64,000 nucleotides of DNA from Rosa chinensis (GCF_002994745.2 NC_037089.1:14092141-14156140); one strand, 5' to 3'; shown: positions 11,681 through 22,272, counted from the first letter of the stretch. The notes: a model not told the origin generated them from the letters alone. A program made the numbers and translations.

Positions 11681-12283
11681 ATGCTAAAGCTCAAATTTTC
11701 TCTCTCTTGTTCTTGGCTATTTCAGAGAGAGACAAAGGGAAGGAGCAAAAAATTTCCAATTCCAGTCGAATTCTCAAGCCAGCCTTCTCAGAACATCAAG
11801 GCTCGATTGCTTGAAGAGGTTCCCAAGTTGCAGAGATTGGCTGTAAAGAAGGTGGAGAGGAGGAGAACGGTCACTCCTCGACCTAATTCTTTGGATTTGA
11901 GGGCCGGCAATGGAGCTGCTGGCGGCGGTGAAATGTCGGCGTCTCAGAAGCTGTTGGTCACTTCGACGAGGAGTTTATCAGTTTCGTTTCAGGGCGAGTC
12001 GTACGCGCTCTAGGTGAGTAAAGCGAAGCGACCGCCGTTTCCGACTGCTAGGAAAGGCACGCCGGAGCGAAGGAAGGCTTCGACGCCGGCGAGACCGGAT
12101 CAGAGCGAGAATTCCAGACTGATGGAGCAGTACCGGTGGCCGCCAAGGTTGAGGCCAGACACTTGTATGACCAGGAGCTTGGATTGTATGGTGGAGATGA
12201 AGAAATTGAATGGATCTAGCTCCAATGTGGTTAGGGCATTGCAAAATTCACTGGGGAATGATCTTGATGGGAGATTGAGCTAA
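11681..12283 (+). pseudogene. QWRF/AUGMIN8-SCO3 family N-terminal fragment with a stop
   Basis: Plant QWRF proteins (the SNOWY COTYLEDON 3 / AUGMIN8 group) bind microtubules. Family hallmarks are visible in order: ERRRTVTPRPNSLDLRAGNG, then TSTRSLSVSFQGES, then VSKAKRPP, RKGTPERRKA, RWPPRLRPD and NVVRALQNSL. A TAG at 12011-12013 interrupts the frame between YAL and VSKAK, where relatives have Gln or another residue. The same frame resumes directly and closes at 12281-12283. The C-terminal QWRF domain is missing. It is a broken N-terminal half of a gene of roughly 600 residues, and it lies next to fragments of unrelated genes. Confidence 0.8.
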
Positions 12284-13179
12284 TGTTGCACTAGCTGCAC
12301 AGAGGTCCAATGCAGAGGTATGGCTCCTGGACTTAATCCCCATTGTCTTGAATATACAACAATTATGTTTGGCTTACATTGGATGGCATAAGTTTATATT
12401 GTTATATTTTTCTTGTTTCTCTGAGCCTTGATTTATATGGGAATATTTGAATACTTTTCAGCTTCTTGGACATGATTATCTTTGCAATTCGTTTGGCTGC
12501 AATTCAGGTTTTTGGTAACTTATTGGTATGGCACCCCTTTCACTTTTGTTATAATAGTATTGTCAGTTATTCCTGAAATGATCGAAGTTGGACTAGTAGA
12601 TAGAGATTTGTAACCGAAACTAGGTTAGTGTTGTGTAGTTTGTGAAAACTTGTATATGCTTCAATACTAAGGGAATTTAAGGCAATTCTGTTTTCTTCTT
12701 TCTATGTCATTAAATGATAGGTTATTATGTGAAGTATATTCTTGCATAAAGAAGTGTTTGATATATGTCACTAGGCAAAATTTTCATTTTCTGTTTCCTT
12801 TTAGAGGCTCTGATTTAATGAATGCATCTGGCTGCAAATATAAGATATGTGCACCTGTAGGGTGGGTTAGCTTGATAGCTTGTTCACGTGAAAATAATTG
12901 AATATTGATAGGTCGTTTACACGATGATTCAGTTTTCACTTTCTGCTTGTTGGGTGACATAGAGCATTGTATTTTTGCCTATTTCTATGGGAGAATATTA
13001 GGCTCTTGTTGTGTTTCTTTTATCATTCTAGCGCCCTCGTCCATGTGAAATTAAAATAGTTATGACTTATGAGTGGATGCTAGTCTGTAAAATTTTTGGT
13101 TGGTCTTTGTTTGTGTTTGTGGTTGAAATTGTTGATTTCCTTGGCTTTGGGTAGTGATGAGACAATTGTTCATGTTTAG
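12284..13179. other. Non-coding stretch between gene fragments
   Basis: This is intron-like, T-rich sequence. No exon was recognised. The 65-codon plus frame at 12704-12901 shows no family features. Confidence 0.4.
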
Positions 13180-13256
13180 AGAAGCCAAGACGTCCTTATG
13201 AGAAGGAACATTTGGATGCTGAGCTGAAGCTTGGAGAATATAGGCTTCGGTGCAAG
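13180..13256 (+). pseudogene. Ribosomal protein uS4 (RPS9) exon fragment
   Basis: After an acceptor-like 'gtttag', the frame reads [17 protein letters not shown] then GEYRLRCK. This is the start of the conserved N-terminal part of cytosolic ribosomal protein S9/uS4 ([26 protein letters not shown]), with one residue lost and some substitutions. Similarity stops abruptly and a stop follows (13306-13308). About 26 residues of a protein of roughly 195 residues remain. Confidence 0.7.
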
Positions 13257-13933
13257 TTATTGGCCAAGACATTTCCTTGTAACGTTTTGGTTAATCCGAT
13301 GTATTGAGGATGGTGCTTAGCCAAGCAGCTGAGGCATCTCTTCGAGTGTCTCGACTTTGTTAGGAAGCTATGCATGGTTGTGAGGTTAAGGTGTGACTAT
13401 GAGCCATCATAGAAGAATGTTCAAATTGGGATTGTTTCTTTGGTCTACCTAAGTTGTGCCTGTGTCTTTTCTACTGATTTTAACTTATATCTTTATATAT
13501 TTTTAACAATATTCTGCTTCCTCATATGCAAGTTGTGTAGAAATTATTACTTTCTAATTTCTAATTTCTATTGATTCAGTTACTAAGTCCTTTGATTTTG
13601 TATCTAATGTAGAAGAAGATCGTACCAAGATACATATAGAGCTAATATATATTGAAGCTTGAAGCATTTAGAATCACCTTGGAGTTGAAAGCCTGATCGA
13701 ATTGTACTCTGGTAAGTTATTATATCTCTATATCATAACTAAAACCTTGAGGCCTGGATGTAGTGGAAGTGTGGAATTGCTGTTAGTTGAGACTTAGTTG
13801 CAACTGCATGCAGCTGTATTTTCTGAAAAATGTCTACTCGACTTTGAACATTGTTCTGTTAGATTATGACTAGCACTAAATCGAGCATCAGAGATTATTT
13901 TTAACTTTTTTTTGGTTGTTCAGTTGTACCTAG

Positions 13934-14288
13934 GTGGAGGATATACCTAGAGTATTTCCAAAAGGCCTAGGAGCTGTCATCTATAATCATTCATGGGAAG
14001 TCCAAGCTGTTTTCAAATGGATCCAAGAGATAATGAGAATTTCATGTAATCTCATTTTTTAACTTCTGAGCTTTTCTCTGGCATTTAAGTAACTTATGTG
14101 TTTCTCATTTTATTTATCTAACGCTAATACTAGGCTGGAAGAGTAGAAGATGCTGAAATGAGACGAACTTTTAATATGGGTATTGGGATGGTTCTTGTAA
14201 GGAGGCATCCCACTGAATCCTTGAGGATGGAAATGGAGCTTACTGCATTGGTGAGGCTGTAACTAGTGAAGGAGTGAGTTATAAATAA
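13934..14288 (+). pseudogene. PurM (AIR synthetase) last two exons, frameshifted
   Basis: Phosphoribosylformylglycinamidine cyclo-ligase acts in plastid purine synthesis. Exon-like block 13934-14029 reads DIPRVFPKGLGAVIY then EVQAVFKWIQE. Block 14134-14288 reads AGRVEDAEMRRTFNMGIGMV and, after a frameshift near 14190-14210, continues in another frame as EDGNGAYCIGEAVTSEGVSY with a proper stop at 14286-14288. The donor site after 14029 has decayed (ATAATG instead of GT). All upstream exons are absent. The retained intron shows the piece was copied from genomic DNA, not from mRNA. Confidence 0.82.
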
Positions 14289-14564
14289 AATATATAATGT
14301 GTGGCCCAATATGTCTTTATGTTCGTTTTTGAGCCCATTTGACAAGCTAAGATACAAGCTAGTGCAACTTGTTTTTTCTGTTATTTTTGTATCTTGATAT
14401 TCACACTTCCAGAGGAATTTGTTAGTGCATTATAAGGCTCCTTTAAGTTATGAGTTCCCTTATTCCAATTGATGCTCAACTTTTGTACGAAGTCTGTTTT
14501 TTCCTTTCCCTGCCATGCCTAGCTTCTTTTTTTTTCTTTCTTTTTCCCCCTTTGAGGTTAACAG

Positions 14565-15500
14565 AGACATGAGGTTAACAGTTACCTAGTCAGTGACTTA
14601 GTTAGTGACATGCCAATGACTTAGTTAATGACTTGGCTATCGACATTAGATATGACCAGTGACCTAGTCAGTGACATGTTCATAACAAAGACATGAGGTT
14701 AACAGTTACCTGGTTAGTGACTTAGTCAATGACATGGAAATAACAGTAACTTGGCCAGTAACACGGCAAATGACATGTAATTGACAGTGACTTGGTTAAT
14801 GACTTGGCTATCGACTTGTGATCAACATTAGATATGACCAGTGACCTGGCCAGTGACATGTTCATAACAGAGACATGAGGTCAACAGTTACATGGTCAGT
14901 GACTTAGTCAGTGACATGCCAGTTACTTGGTTAATGATTTGCCTATCGACTTGTGATCAACATTAGATATGACCAGTGACCTGGTTAGTGACATGTTCAT
15001 AACAGAGACATGAGGTTAACAGTTACTTGGTCAGTGACATGAAAATAACAGTGACTTAGCCAATAACATGGCAAATGACATGTAATTGACAGTGACTTGG
15101 TTAATGACTTGGCTATCGACTTGTGATTAACATTAGATATGACCAATGACCTGGCCAGTGACATGTTCATAACAGAGACATGAGGTTAACAGTTACCTAG
15201 TCAGTGATAGGCCAGTGACTTGGTTAATGACTTGGCTATCGACTTGTGATCAACATTAGATATGACCAGTGACCTGGTCAGTGACATGTTCATAACAGAG
15301 ACATGAGGTTAATAGTTACCTGGTCAGTGACATGGAAATGACAGTGACTTGTTCATAACAGAGACATGAGGTTAACAGTTACCTGATCAGTGACTTGGAT
15401 ATAACAGTGACTTAAAAATTGTAAAATATATCAGTGACATGCAATGTGACTTAGCTACTGACTTGATCAGTGACATGTGTACAACAGTGACATGGTCAAT
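14565..15500. repeat. Minisatellite with nested repeat units
   Basis: About 930 bp is built from degenerate short modules of 14-17 bp such as 'cagtgacttggttaatgact'. These are organised into longer units, each starting 'gacatgaggttaacagttac' and ending 'gtgacatgttcataacaga'. At least six long units can be followed, starting near 14568, 14690, 14869, 15004, 15175 and 15298, with lengths alternating between about 120-135 and 170-180 bp. Stops occur throughout. It sits between the plus-strand and minus-strand gene fragments. Confidence 0.85.
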
Positions 15501-15576
15501 GACATACAATCAATTCCAATTCATTCATGAACAAGTGTATTAACAACAGAAACAACATTATGATAGGTAATGTACC

Positions 15577-15666
15577 AAATACTTCATTGAGGTCTTTCAG
15601 ATTCTCCCATTTCTCCCCTTCAGTAAGAATTTTCTTTATAACTCCGCCATCCTTACACTTTCTTTC
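15577..15666 (-). pseudogene. FKBP62/ROF1-type immunophilin exon fragment
   Basis: On the minus strand, KCKDGGVIKKILTEGEKWEN is followed by LKDLNEVF. This matches the junction between two FK506-binding domains in plant FKBP62/65 (CKDGGxxKKIL..GEKWENPKDLDEV). The match ends at a plausible donor (TTTG|GT). The first 14 codons of the open frame do not match. About 30 residues of a protein of roughly 570 remain. Confidence 0.65.
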
Positions 15667-15933
15667 TGCCAGCCTAGCTTCTACCATGAATTTGGAATCA
15701 TATTCCACTGTTGATTAGTAAGGTCCTTACTCTAACCATAAGCTTTAACCACAAGCACACAAAAGAGAAGGCTGGAGAAAGAATGAGCTACTGAAATGCC
15801 TCAGTCTCACGATCAAGTTGCAACGAAGTCTTCATCTTAAATGTAAAATTTACTTCTAACCAAAAACAGTAAAAGTAAAATTTACTTGAACTGAAATAGA
15901 AGTAGGACAAAAAGAAAACTGGATTATTCAGGA

Positions 15934-16991
15934 TCATTTCCATGCTTTCTTCCCTCGGAAATTTTTGCCAGAAAGCTGCTGCTTGTTGCGTTTTGCCACT
16001 CGAGATTTAGCTACCTTTGCCCTCTTTGCAACAAGTGGCATACTTGTGTTCCTTCTGCTTATTGCTCGAGCCTCCCTCTTGCAAAATTGATCAACATGTT
16101 GAAAGAAAATAGGCTCACATCCATATAGGAGCTCTAGTGGTTATTCACTTATTAACGGGTGCATAGTAGGATCCAGTAAGACGGTTATAGCCTAACTCAC
16201 AAATGGCAAAGTTCAAAGCCATGACGATGCTTGTAGAACTCTAAAACATGATAACTTCAAAGAATTGCAGTAAAATATACATTCTTCTTTTTTATAGCAG
16301 CTCTAGCTAGGGCTGTCAATTCCGACACGACCTAATAATACGACTCGAAACCCGCACGAAATAAAGCGGGTTGAACCCGCACGATTAAAAAGCGGGTCAG
16401 CCATGGGTCAACCCGCTATGACCCATTTAATAAATGGGTCGGCCACGGGTCAACCCGCCAACACGAAGTGAACCCGTATAACCCGATTATGCTATACTTC
16501 ATCCTGAAATTTTAGATGTTGAGAGTATTTGATCATAGGATTAGACAATTTGAAATATTTTGCTTTATAATTATTGGATTTAATTATTTATGAAATATAT
16601 ATAATTATTTATATTCTTCGTCTTGTAAAGTTTTTAGTGAATTTAATCAATTTATGCATTTTTTTAGTTAAATGGGTTGCATTGTTAACCTTTAAATGGG
16701 TCATTTTGTCAAACACAACACAACCTATTTATTAAATGGGTTAAGCGGGTTGGAAACGGGTAACCCGTTTAATAAATAGGTTGGGTTTGGGTTTAAATTT
16801 TTGACACGATTATTAAATGGGTTGGGTTTGGGTTTGTATCTGGCGACTCGACAAATACCTTGACCCGACACGAACCCAACCCGACACGACCCATTGACAG
16901 CCCTAGCTCTAGCCATGTACTTCCCTCTTTCCTCCCTCCCTACTTTCACTAATGCCAGCTTCTCCTCCTTGGTCATTCTTCTTTTTACATG
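15934..16991 (-). pseudogene. SDA1 C-terminal exons, frameshifted and split by a hAT element
   Basis: SDA1 is a nucleolar protein of 60S ribosome biogenesis. The minus strand reads VKRRMTKEEKLALVKVGREE then RGKYMARARA (about 16991-16914). It is interrupted by the hAT insertion 16308-16905 and resumes as AAIKKKN (about 16307-16287). A final exon (about 16079-15934) reads SSNKQKEHK, shifts frame, then continues MPLVAKRAKVAKSRVAKR and ends SGKNFRGKKAWK with the natural stop at 15936-15934. This is the C-terminal tail of plant SDA1 in the right order. The rest of the gene is absent. Confidence 0.82.
16308..16905. mobile_element. Non-autonomous hAT element, 8-bp TSD
   Basis: The ends are TAGGGCTGTCAAT and its exact complement. 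The 8-bp duplication GCTCTAGC lies at 16300-16307 and 16906-16913. The subterminal parts are rich in 'aacccgc' and 'aatgggt' words. It is 598 bp with no transposase. It interrupts the SDA1 fragment, so it arrived after that fragment. A diverged half-copy in opposite orientation lies at 61444-61745. Confidence 0.88.
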
Positions 16992-17758
16992 GACCTACAC
17001 AGTGGACGTTCAAATATATCAAAAACAGATGGGAGAAACAGCATGTTTATAATGGACAAGTATTTAAGTGTTGGCTTAATATATTCAAATAGCATGAATT
17101 AATAGCATGAATTCAAATACTAGGAAATTTACAATTTGATCTGGTTATACTTTACTACTTACAGTCTTATAAAATGATGATTGCTAATTCTTAGAAACAT
17201 AATCTAGCTCTCTCTACTCAAAACAATCCAACATATTTACAAAATTTGTTCTACTTATTATATCTATTTCAGATGCATTATTTCTTAATGCAAATGCAGA
17301 TTCCTCACCTAAATTATCAAAGTTGTTTCTCCAGCAGGGGCTGAGCCACAGCCACACACTACTAGAAAACTTGTCTTTTACGACACGCAAATTACGGCGT
17401 GCATGCTTTGCAAGCTGTAAAAGATTGTCTTTTACGGCGTGTTTTTATGTGCGCTGTGAAAGACTTCTCTTTTTTATCTTTTACGGCGTGCATATCATGT
17501 GTGCCGTAAATGTCACATTATATTTACGGCGTACATTCAATGTGAGTTGTAAAAGACTTCTCTCTTTGGTATGAACGCCGTAAAAGACTTCCCAATTTAA
17601 TCTTTTATGGCCTTTTTTAATGTGCGTCGTGAATGACTAAAAACCAAAAGTGTTGAAGAGCCCGCTTTTATTTTTGGCTCAAATTCTAATTTCCCTCTAT
17701 ACTGGAAGTTTGCTATGAAAACCACGAATTCGCCCTCGGCTCAAAAAACTCACCCAAA

Positions 17759-20123
17759 ATGGAGGCGCTCTCTCTCTCTCTCGTCCTCCCTCTCTATCCA
17801 TCATCGCAAACACCCAAAATCACCTACCCATGTAATCATCAGATCTTCCACCTTCGAATTTCCGGTGGCGTTTCCCTACACAAACCTCACGCTCTTTCTC
17901 TCTCTACCGTCTCCCTCGCCTTCTCCACAGCATCTCTTGCTTCACTTCCTTCTTTGACTCTCAGAAACCCCAACAATGCCTTGAACCTCAGAAGTGCCTT
18001 TGTGCCCCAAAATGGGCTCAGAAAGGGCTTCGCTTGCGGTGGATTGAAATGGAGGCTTGAGACCCAAAATAGGCAGGTCACTGTTCGCTGCGATGCTGCG
18101 GTCGCCGATACGCCCAGTGAGGAATTCCAGTACCAAGCCGAGGTGGGTTTCTCTCTGTTTCTACTGAAGTTTGGTTCTTTTTGGGTTCTGACTCAATTGG
18201 GTTCTGACTTTTAGATGATTTGTGGTGTTATTGTTATATGGGCAATCAAAATGGATGCATTGGATTTAAATTATGGGGAATTTACTCATAGTTGGGACTG
18301 TTTACAGTTTTCATTTTCATTTTTTTTTTTTTTTTTGCTTTTGAGATTTACTTTATCAGTTTTGAATTGAAAGCTGAGGACTTTGAAACTAATTACAGGT
18401 CAATCGGCTAATGGATTTGATAGTGCATAGTCTATATAGCCACAAGAAGGTATTCCTTAGGGAGCGTGTTAGGTAAGCTGAATATGCATACGCATCGATT
18501 AATTTGTGGCATAGATAGAATTTGAATGGAATAATATGTGCATTATGGTTTTTGTTGATATGCTAACTTGTTTTGTTATAATGCTCTAGTAATGCAAGTG
18601 ATGCTTTGGACAAGTTGAGATTTTTTGAGTGTGACTGAGCCCTCGCTGCTTGGAGATGCTGTTGAGCTGCAGATACGCATCAAACCCGACCCAGAGAATG
18701 GGACTATCACTATAACGTATGTTGCTGCTAAATTTTTTTAAGTTGATTGTTAAGTCTGTTTTGTTCCTTGATGGATTAGTGGAGATGATTGACATGTTGG
18801 TGTCTGAATTTTAGGGATACTGGTATTGGGATGACTAAGGTGGAACTCATTGACTTCCTTGGTACCATTGCTCAGAGTGGTACTTCAAAATTCTTTACGG
18901 CTCTGAAGGTCTCTCTCATAATGCATTGTTTTGCAGTCTACTGAATCTTGTTTTTGTTTATCGATGCTTTTGAATCTGATCTTTGTGCTTATATCTTGTT
19001 AGGAAAATAAGGATCTTGGTGCAGACAACGGTTTGATTGGTCAATTTGGTGTTGGGTTCTATTCTGATTTTCTTGTTGCTGAGAAGGTGCAGTTTTGGTT
19101 TCACACTTTTTTTAGTCTTATGCCTTGTAAAAACTATCTGCTCATAGTTGAGCTTCTAGTTTGGATGACTGTCTTGAGTAGTTGCTAATTATTTTACGTA
19201 TTGTGTAAATCAGGTAGTTGTTTCTACAAAAAGCCCAAAATCAGACAAGCAATACGTCTGGGAATTAGCTGCTGAGAGTAGCTCTTATATGATTAGGGTA
19301 GAAACTGATCCAAAAAATATCATTAGCTATGGGACACAGATCAAACTATATTTAAGGGTACCTTACCTCCTTCATTTCTCATTTCATGACATTTGGTCAT
19401 TTTGCATGTGCATGTGTTGTTTGTTGGCCAATGAATGTGTGTCCAGCTATTTGTTCAATTCTTTTTTTCAACACTATGTCTGGATGGCCATCTTATATTT
19501 TTCTTCTTGCAGCCGGATGACAAGTATGAGTTCTCAGAGCCTGCCCGGATCCAGAGTTTGGTAAAGAATTACTCACAATTTGTTTCTTTCCCCATCTACA
19601 CATGGCAAGAAAAATCAAGGACTGTTGAGGTTTGTTTTCTTCTTGTAACAAACGTTTTCCCCTCTATAAATATAGCAGATTTCATAGTTCCACTTTATTT
19701 TTTTTCTAATGGTTAGATTGTTACTTCTTTTCTAGTTAAAAGTTGGTAATCAGAAAATTAATATTTCTTCAAAATGTTACTCTCTTGATAAGGTCTTCAT
19801 TGTGTTGACCTTACATAATAATCCTCAAGTTTGTGTATCTCTTTATAAAAATCATATGTACTCATTCACTAAAAAATGAGTCAATTAGCATTTTCGCCAG
19901 TACTAAGTTCAAACTTTTGGCAGGTTGAAGAGGAGGAATAACCAAAGGAAGGAGAAGAACCAAAGCCAGAGGTAATTGACATGCAATCTGAAGTGTAGGC
20001 AATGTTCTTAGAAAACATTGCATTGAGCTTTATGTACTTGTTTATCAGGGTGAGAAGAAAAAGAAGACTATAACTGAGAAGTATTGGGATTGGGAATTAG
20101 CCAATGAAACAAAGCCTATATGG
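17759..20123 (+). pseudogene. Captured chloroplast HSP90.5 (CR88-type) gene, first nine exons
   Basis: Exons read as 17759-18142, 18399-18472, 18590-18716, 18815-18908, 19003-19086, 19214-19357, 19513-19629, 19924-19971 and 20049-20123, all with GT-AG borders. They encode a transit-peptide-like start (MEALSLSL; FVPQNGLRKGF), then the N-terminal ATPase domain ([48 protein letters not shown]). The charged linker follows, then KYWDWELANETKPIW. The middle and C-terminal client-binding domains are missing. Two lesions break it. An extra T in the T-run 18621-18626 shifts frame in exon 3, and an in-frame TAA lies at 19939-19941 in exon 8. The preserved introns show a DNA-level capture. Confidence 0.92.
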
Positions 20124-20188
20124 GTGAGTAATGAGTTCCACAGTTGGTATTGATAGGACACAGAGGAAATGGAATGAACATGTTGCAG

Positions 20189-20712
20189 TCCTCTGATATC
20201 AGAATGAGAGGAATCAAAGAGAACTCAATCCTCTCTTTCAATATTGCTGCACAATTCCCAATTGATTTTGTTGATTTCGACGTTCAGGTAATTAACTAAG
20301 CATAATCTTTGTACTTCTTTTGGGTTCCCAGTTTCTAAACAAAATCAAGAATCATGATGCACCTTCATGCATTTGGTCACAATTTGGTTTCTTAGTAGTA
20401 TTGTTTTTACTGTAAAGAAGTGCAAATTGTGACACATTAATTCTGGTTTATTGACATTCATTGCAGATTGATAGACATATATTGATTCCATCACTATAAT
20501 CTGAATCAGAACATTAATTGTAAAGAAGTGCTTCTATTTGCTTATGATACATTAATTGCTGAATTAGAAGTTTAGCTACATGTGTTTTCCTTGAATGAAA
20601 GACACATGACAGACTAGATTTCATTGCTCTGTTTGTGTTTGTTTTGGTTATGCAGGTAAAAGTTGGCATCAAACATAATATGAAGATATTTAAAAGGCCA
20701 CAGCATGGATAA
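20189..20712 (+). pseudogene. Two-exon C-terminal piece of an unrecognised gene in the CACTA element
   Basis: Two exon-like blocks with acceptor and donor sites, 20189-20287 and 20656-20712, join in frame. They give a 51-residue tail starting SSDIRMRGIKENSILSFNIA and ending IFKRPQHG before TAA. It is not part of HSP90, whose next residues would be the start of the middle domain. I do not recognise the source gene. It may be a second captured fragment fused behind the HSP90.5 exons. Confidence 0.45.
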
Positions 20713-21402
20713 CTGACCATTTATCTTTTGCAATCAACAAAGACGATTCTAATCTAGGATGCTCCCTGTTAATCTAGAATGTTTTACATTTTAGGACAGT
20801 GATGATAAATTGTTGGTTTAATTAAGTTGTTTTTATATAGTATTGTTGTTGGCATATTAATTTATTTTTTGTAATGTGATATTGCAGTTTGTTATCTCTT
20901 TTTCATCTCAATAAATTGTATAGATTTTGAATGGTATCACAATTTACAGGAAAAAAAAAAATCGGTGCAAATATTGTGCTGTAAATATATCCTACAACCG
21001 CATTTATGGCGTGCTTCTAACATCAATTACGGCGTGCTTTTCTATTTCAAAATGAAATAAAAAATCTCTAAACCCCTTTTATGGCGCTCATTGTTGTCTT
21101 TTACCGCGTGCTTTTGAGATCAATCATGGCATGCTTTTGATATCAATTACGGCGCACATATTTGGTCATTTACGGCGCGCTTTGTATTTGAAAATTGAAA
21201 TTAAGAATCTCTAAAACCGTTTTACGGCGCTCTTTTATGTCTTTCACGGCGTGCTGGTAGGGTCTTTTACAGCGTTTTGGAAACACGCCGTAAAAGAGTT
21301 TTGTCTTTTACGGCATGTTCATTTACGGCGCATTTTTGTGTGTCGTAAAATGTCTTTTACGACGCTTTTTAAGGGCCGTAAAAGACCATTTTTCTGGTAG
21401 TG

Positions 21403-21619
21403 ACAGAGTTTTCGAAAGCGTGGTCGTAATGGTTGTCACCTTCTTCGTCCTCAGGCGCGTCGGCCAAGATCAAATCGGGATCATCGTTGGGTTGCCGGAG
21501 ACTTGGATGAAGCCTCGGTCGCCGCCGGGTGAGTCGTCGTAGTTGGGATCGGAGGAATCTAGGGAGATTAATTGGAAAGTAGCCTTTTTCTTGTCGATGA
21601 ACTTCTTCTTTCTCCCCAT
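21403..21619 (-). pseudogene. LTV1 N-terminal fragment, split by the CACTA element
   Basis: LTV1 is a 40S ribosome assembly and export factor. From ATG at 21619 the minus strand reads MGRKKKFIDKKKATFQL, then SSDPNYDDSPGGDRGF, the start of plant LTV1. A frameshift near 21475 moves the match to another frame (DDPDLILADAPEDEE then HYDHAFENS). The CACTA element interrupts at 21402. The sequence beyond it (17353 downward) continues open for a short distance. The frameshift and the loss of the rest make it a pseudogene fragment. Confidence 0.75.
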
Positions 21620-21704
21620 AATGAATCAGAGAAGGTTTGCTAGGAATTTGTGAACAGGCGCTAATAGATATTCAGGGTGGAGAGAACCATACATGAAGCA
21701 GGAG

Positions 21705-21862
21705 TAGAATTGAAGAGGGAGCGGAGGAGGTTGGAGGTCAGCGGGAAGGCGAGGTCGTAGAGCTTGACGGAGGCCTTGGTGATGGAGGTGACGAGTAGGG
21801 AGTCGTGAGATTCAGACCAGGTGACGTCGTAGACGCCGTCGGCGGTGTCGAAGGGGGCATGG
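21705..21862 (-). pseudogene. PEX7 WD40-repeat fragment
   Basis: Peroxin 7 is the receptor for PTS2 proteins and is built from WD40 repeats. The minus strand reads FDTADGVYDVTWSESHDSLL, then KASVKLYDLAFP. This matches the first repeat of plant PEX7 (FDTADGVYDVCWSESHDSLL..GSVKLYDLALP) with scattered changes. About 50 of roughly 315 residues are present. It lies just upstream of, and on the same strand as, the LTV1 fragment. Confidence 0.78.
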
Positions 21863-21887
21863 CAGTGAAGTTAGTTGAGACTTAGAC

Positions 21888-22252
21888 CATCTACCACCGT
21901 ATGGCATAAAGGCATATAGAGCTTATTCCTCTCTCCCATGGTAAGCCATTCTACAATTCCCAAGAAAAATTTTTGCCGTATGGTTTATGGTCCAAGCCAT
22001 ATATGGCTTGCAATCAGGTAAGCCATCTGTATAAAATATTTTATTATTTAATTCTTTTATTCCTCTTTTATCCCTCCTCATTCAACTTACAGAATTTTAA
22101 TTCCATTTGTGTCCTGTTAATTCCATTATACCTTATCAATTATGCCTTATGGTGGCAGCATGTATCAAATATTCTGTACAATAATTACATGGCATAAGCC
22201 ATATATGGCTATATGGCCTATCAATTAAAGCTTACCGTGGCAGATGCTCTTA
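21888..22252. mobile_element. Probable hAT-type MITE
   Basis: The left end TTAGACCATCTACCACCGTA and the complement of the right end (TTAAGAGCATCTGCCACGGT) are imperfect inverted repeats. The interior has multiple 'catatatggc' words on both strands. Ends of the form GAGCATCTCCAACxG are common in plant hAT MITEs. No clean 8-bp duplication was found. Confidence 0.5.
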
Positions 22253-22271
22253 AGAGAGTGAAATAGATCGG

Positions 22272-22272
<1 letters not shown>

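Larger units (their letters stand above)
17357..21402. mobile_element. Non-autonomous CACTA element carrying HSP90.5 exons
   Basis: The left end is CACTACTAGAAAA and the complement of the right end is CACTACCAGAAAAA. The 3-bp duplication ACA lies at 17354-17356 and 21403-21405, as expected for CACTA/En-Spm. Both subterminal regions (17370-17640 and 20990-21400) are packed with 'ttttacggcg' motifs in both orientations, typical of transposase-binding repeats. The element is 4046 bp with no transposase. Its middle holds nine consecutive exons of a plastid HSP90 gene plus a separate two-exon piece. It is inserted in an LTV1-like gene fragment. Confidence 0.92.

Noticed and set aside
14565..15500. 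CRISPR-like array
   Set aside because: Repeats are degenerate, contiguous and without unique spacers, and the DNA is plant nuclear; it is a minisatellite.
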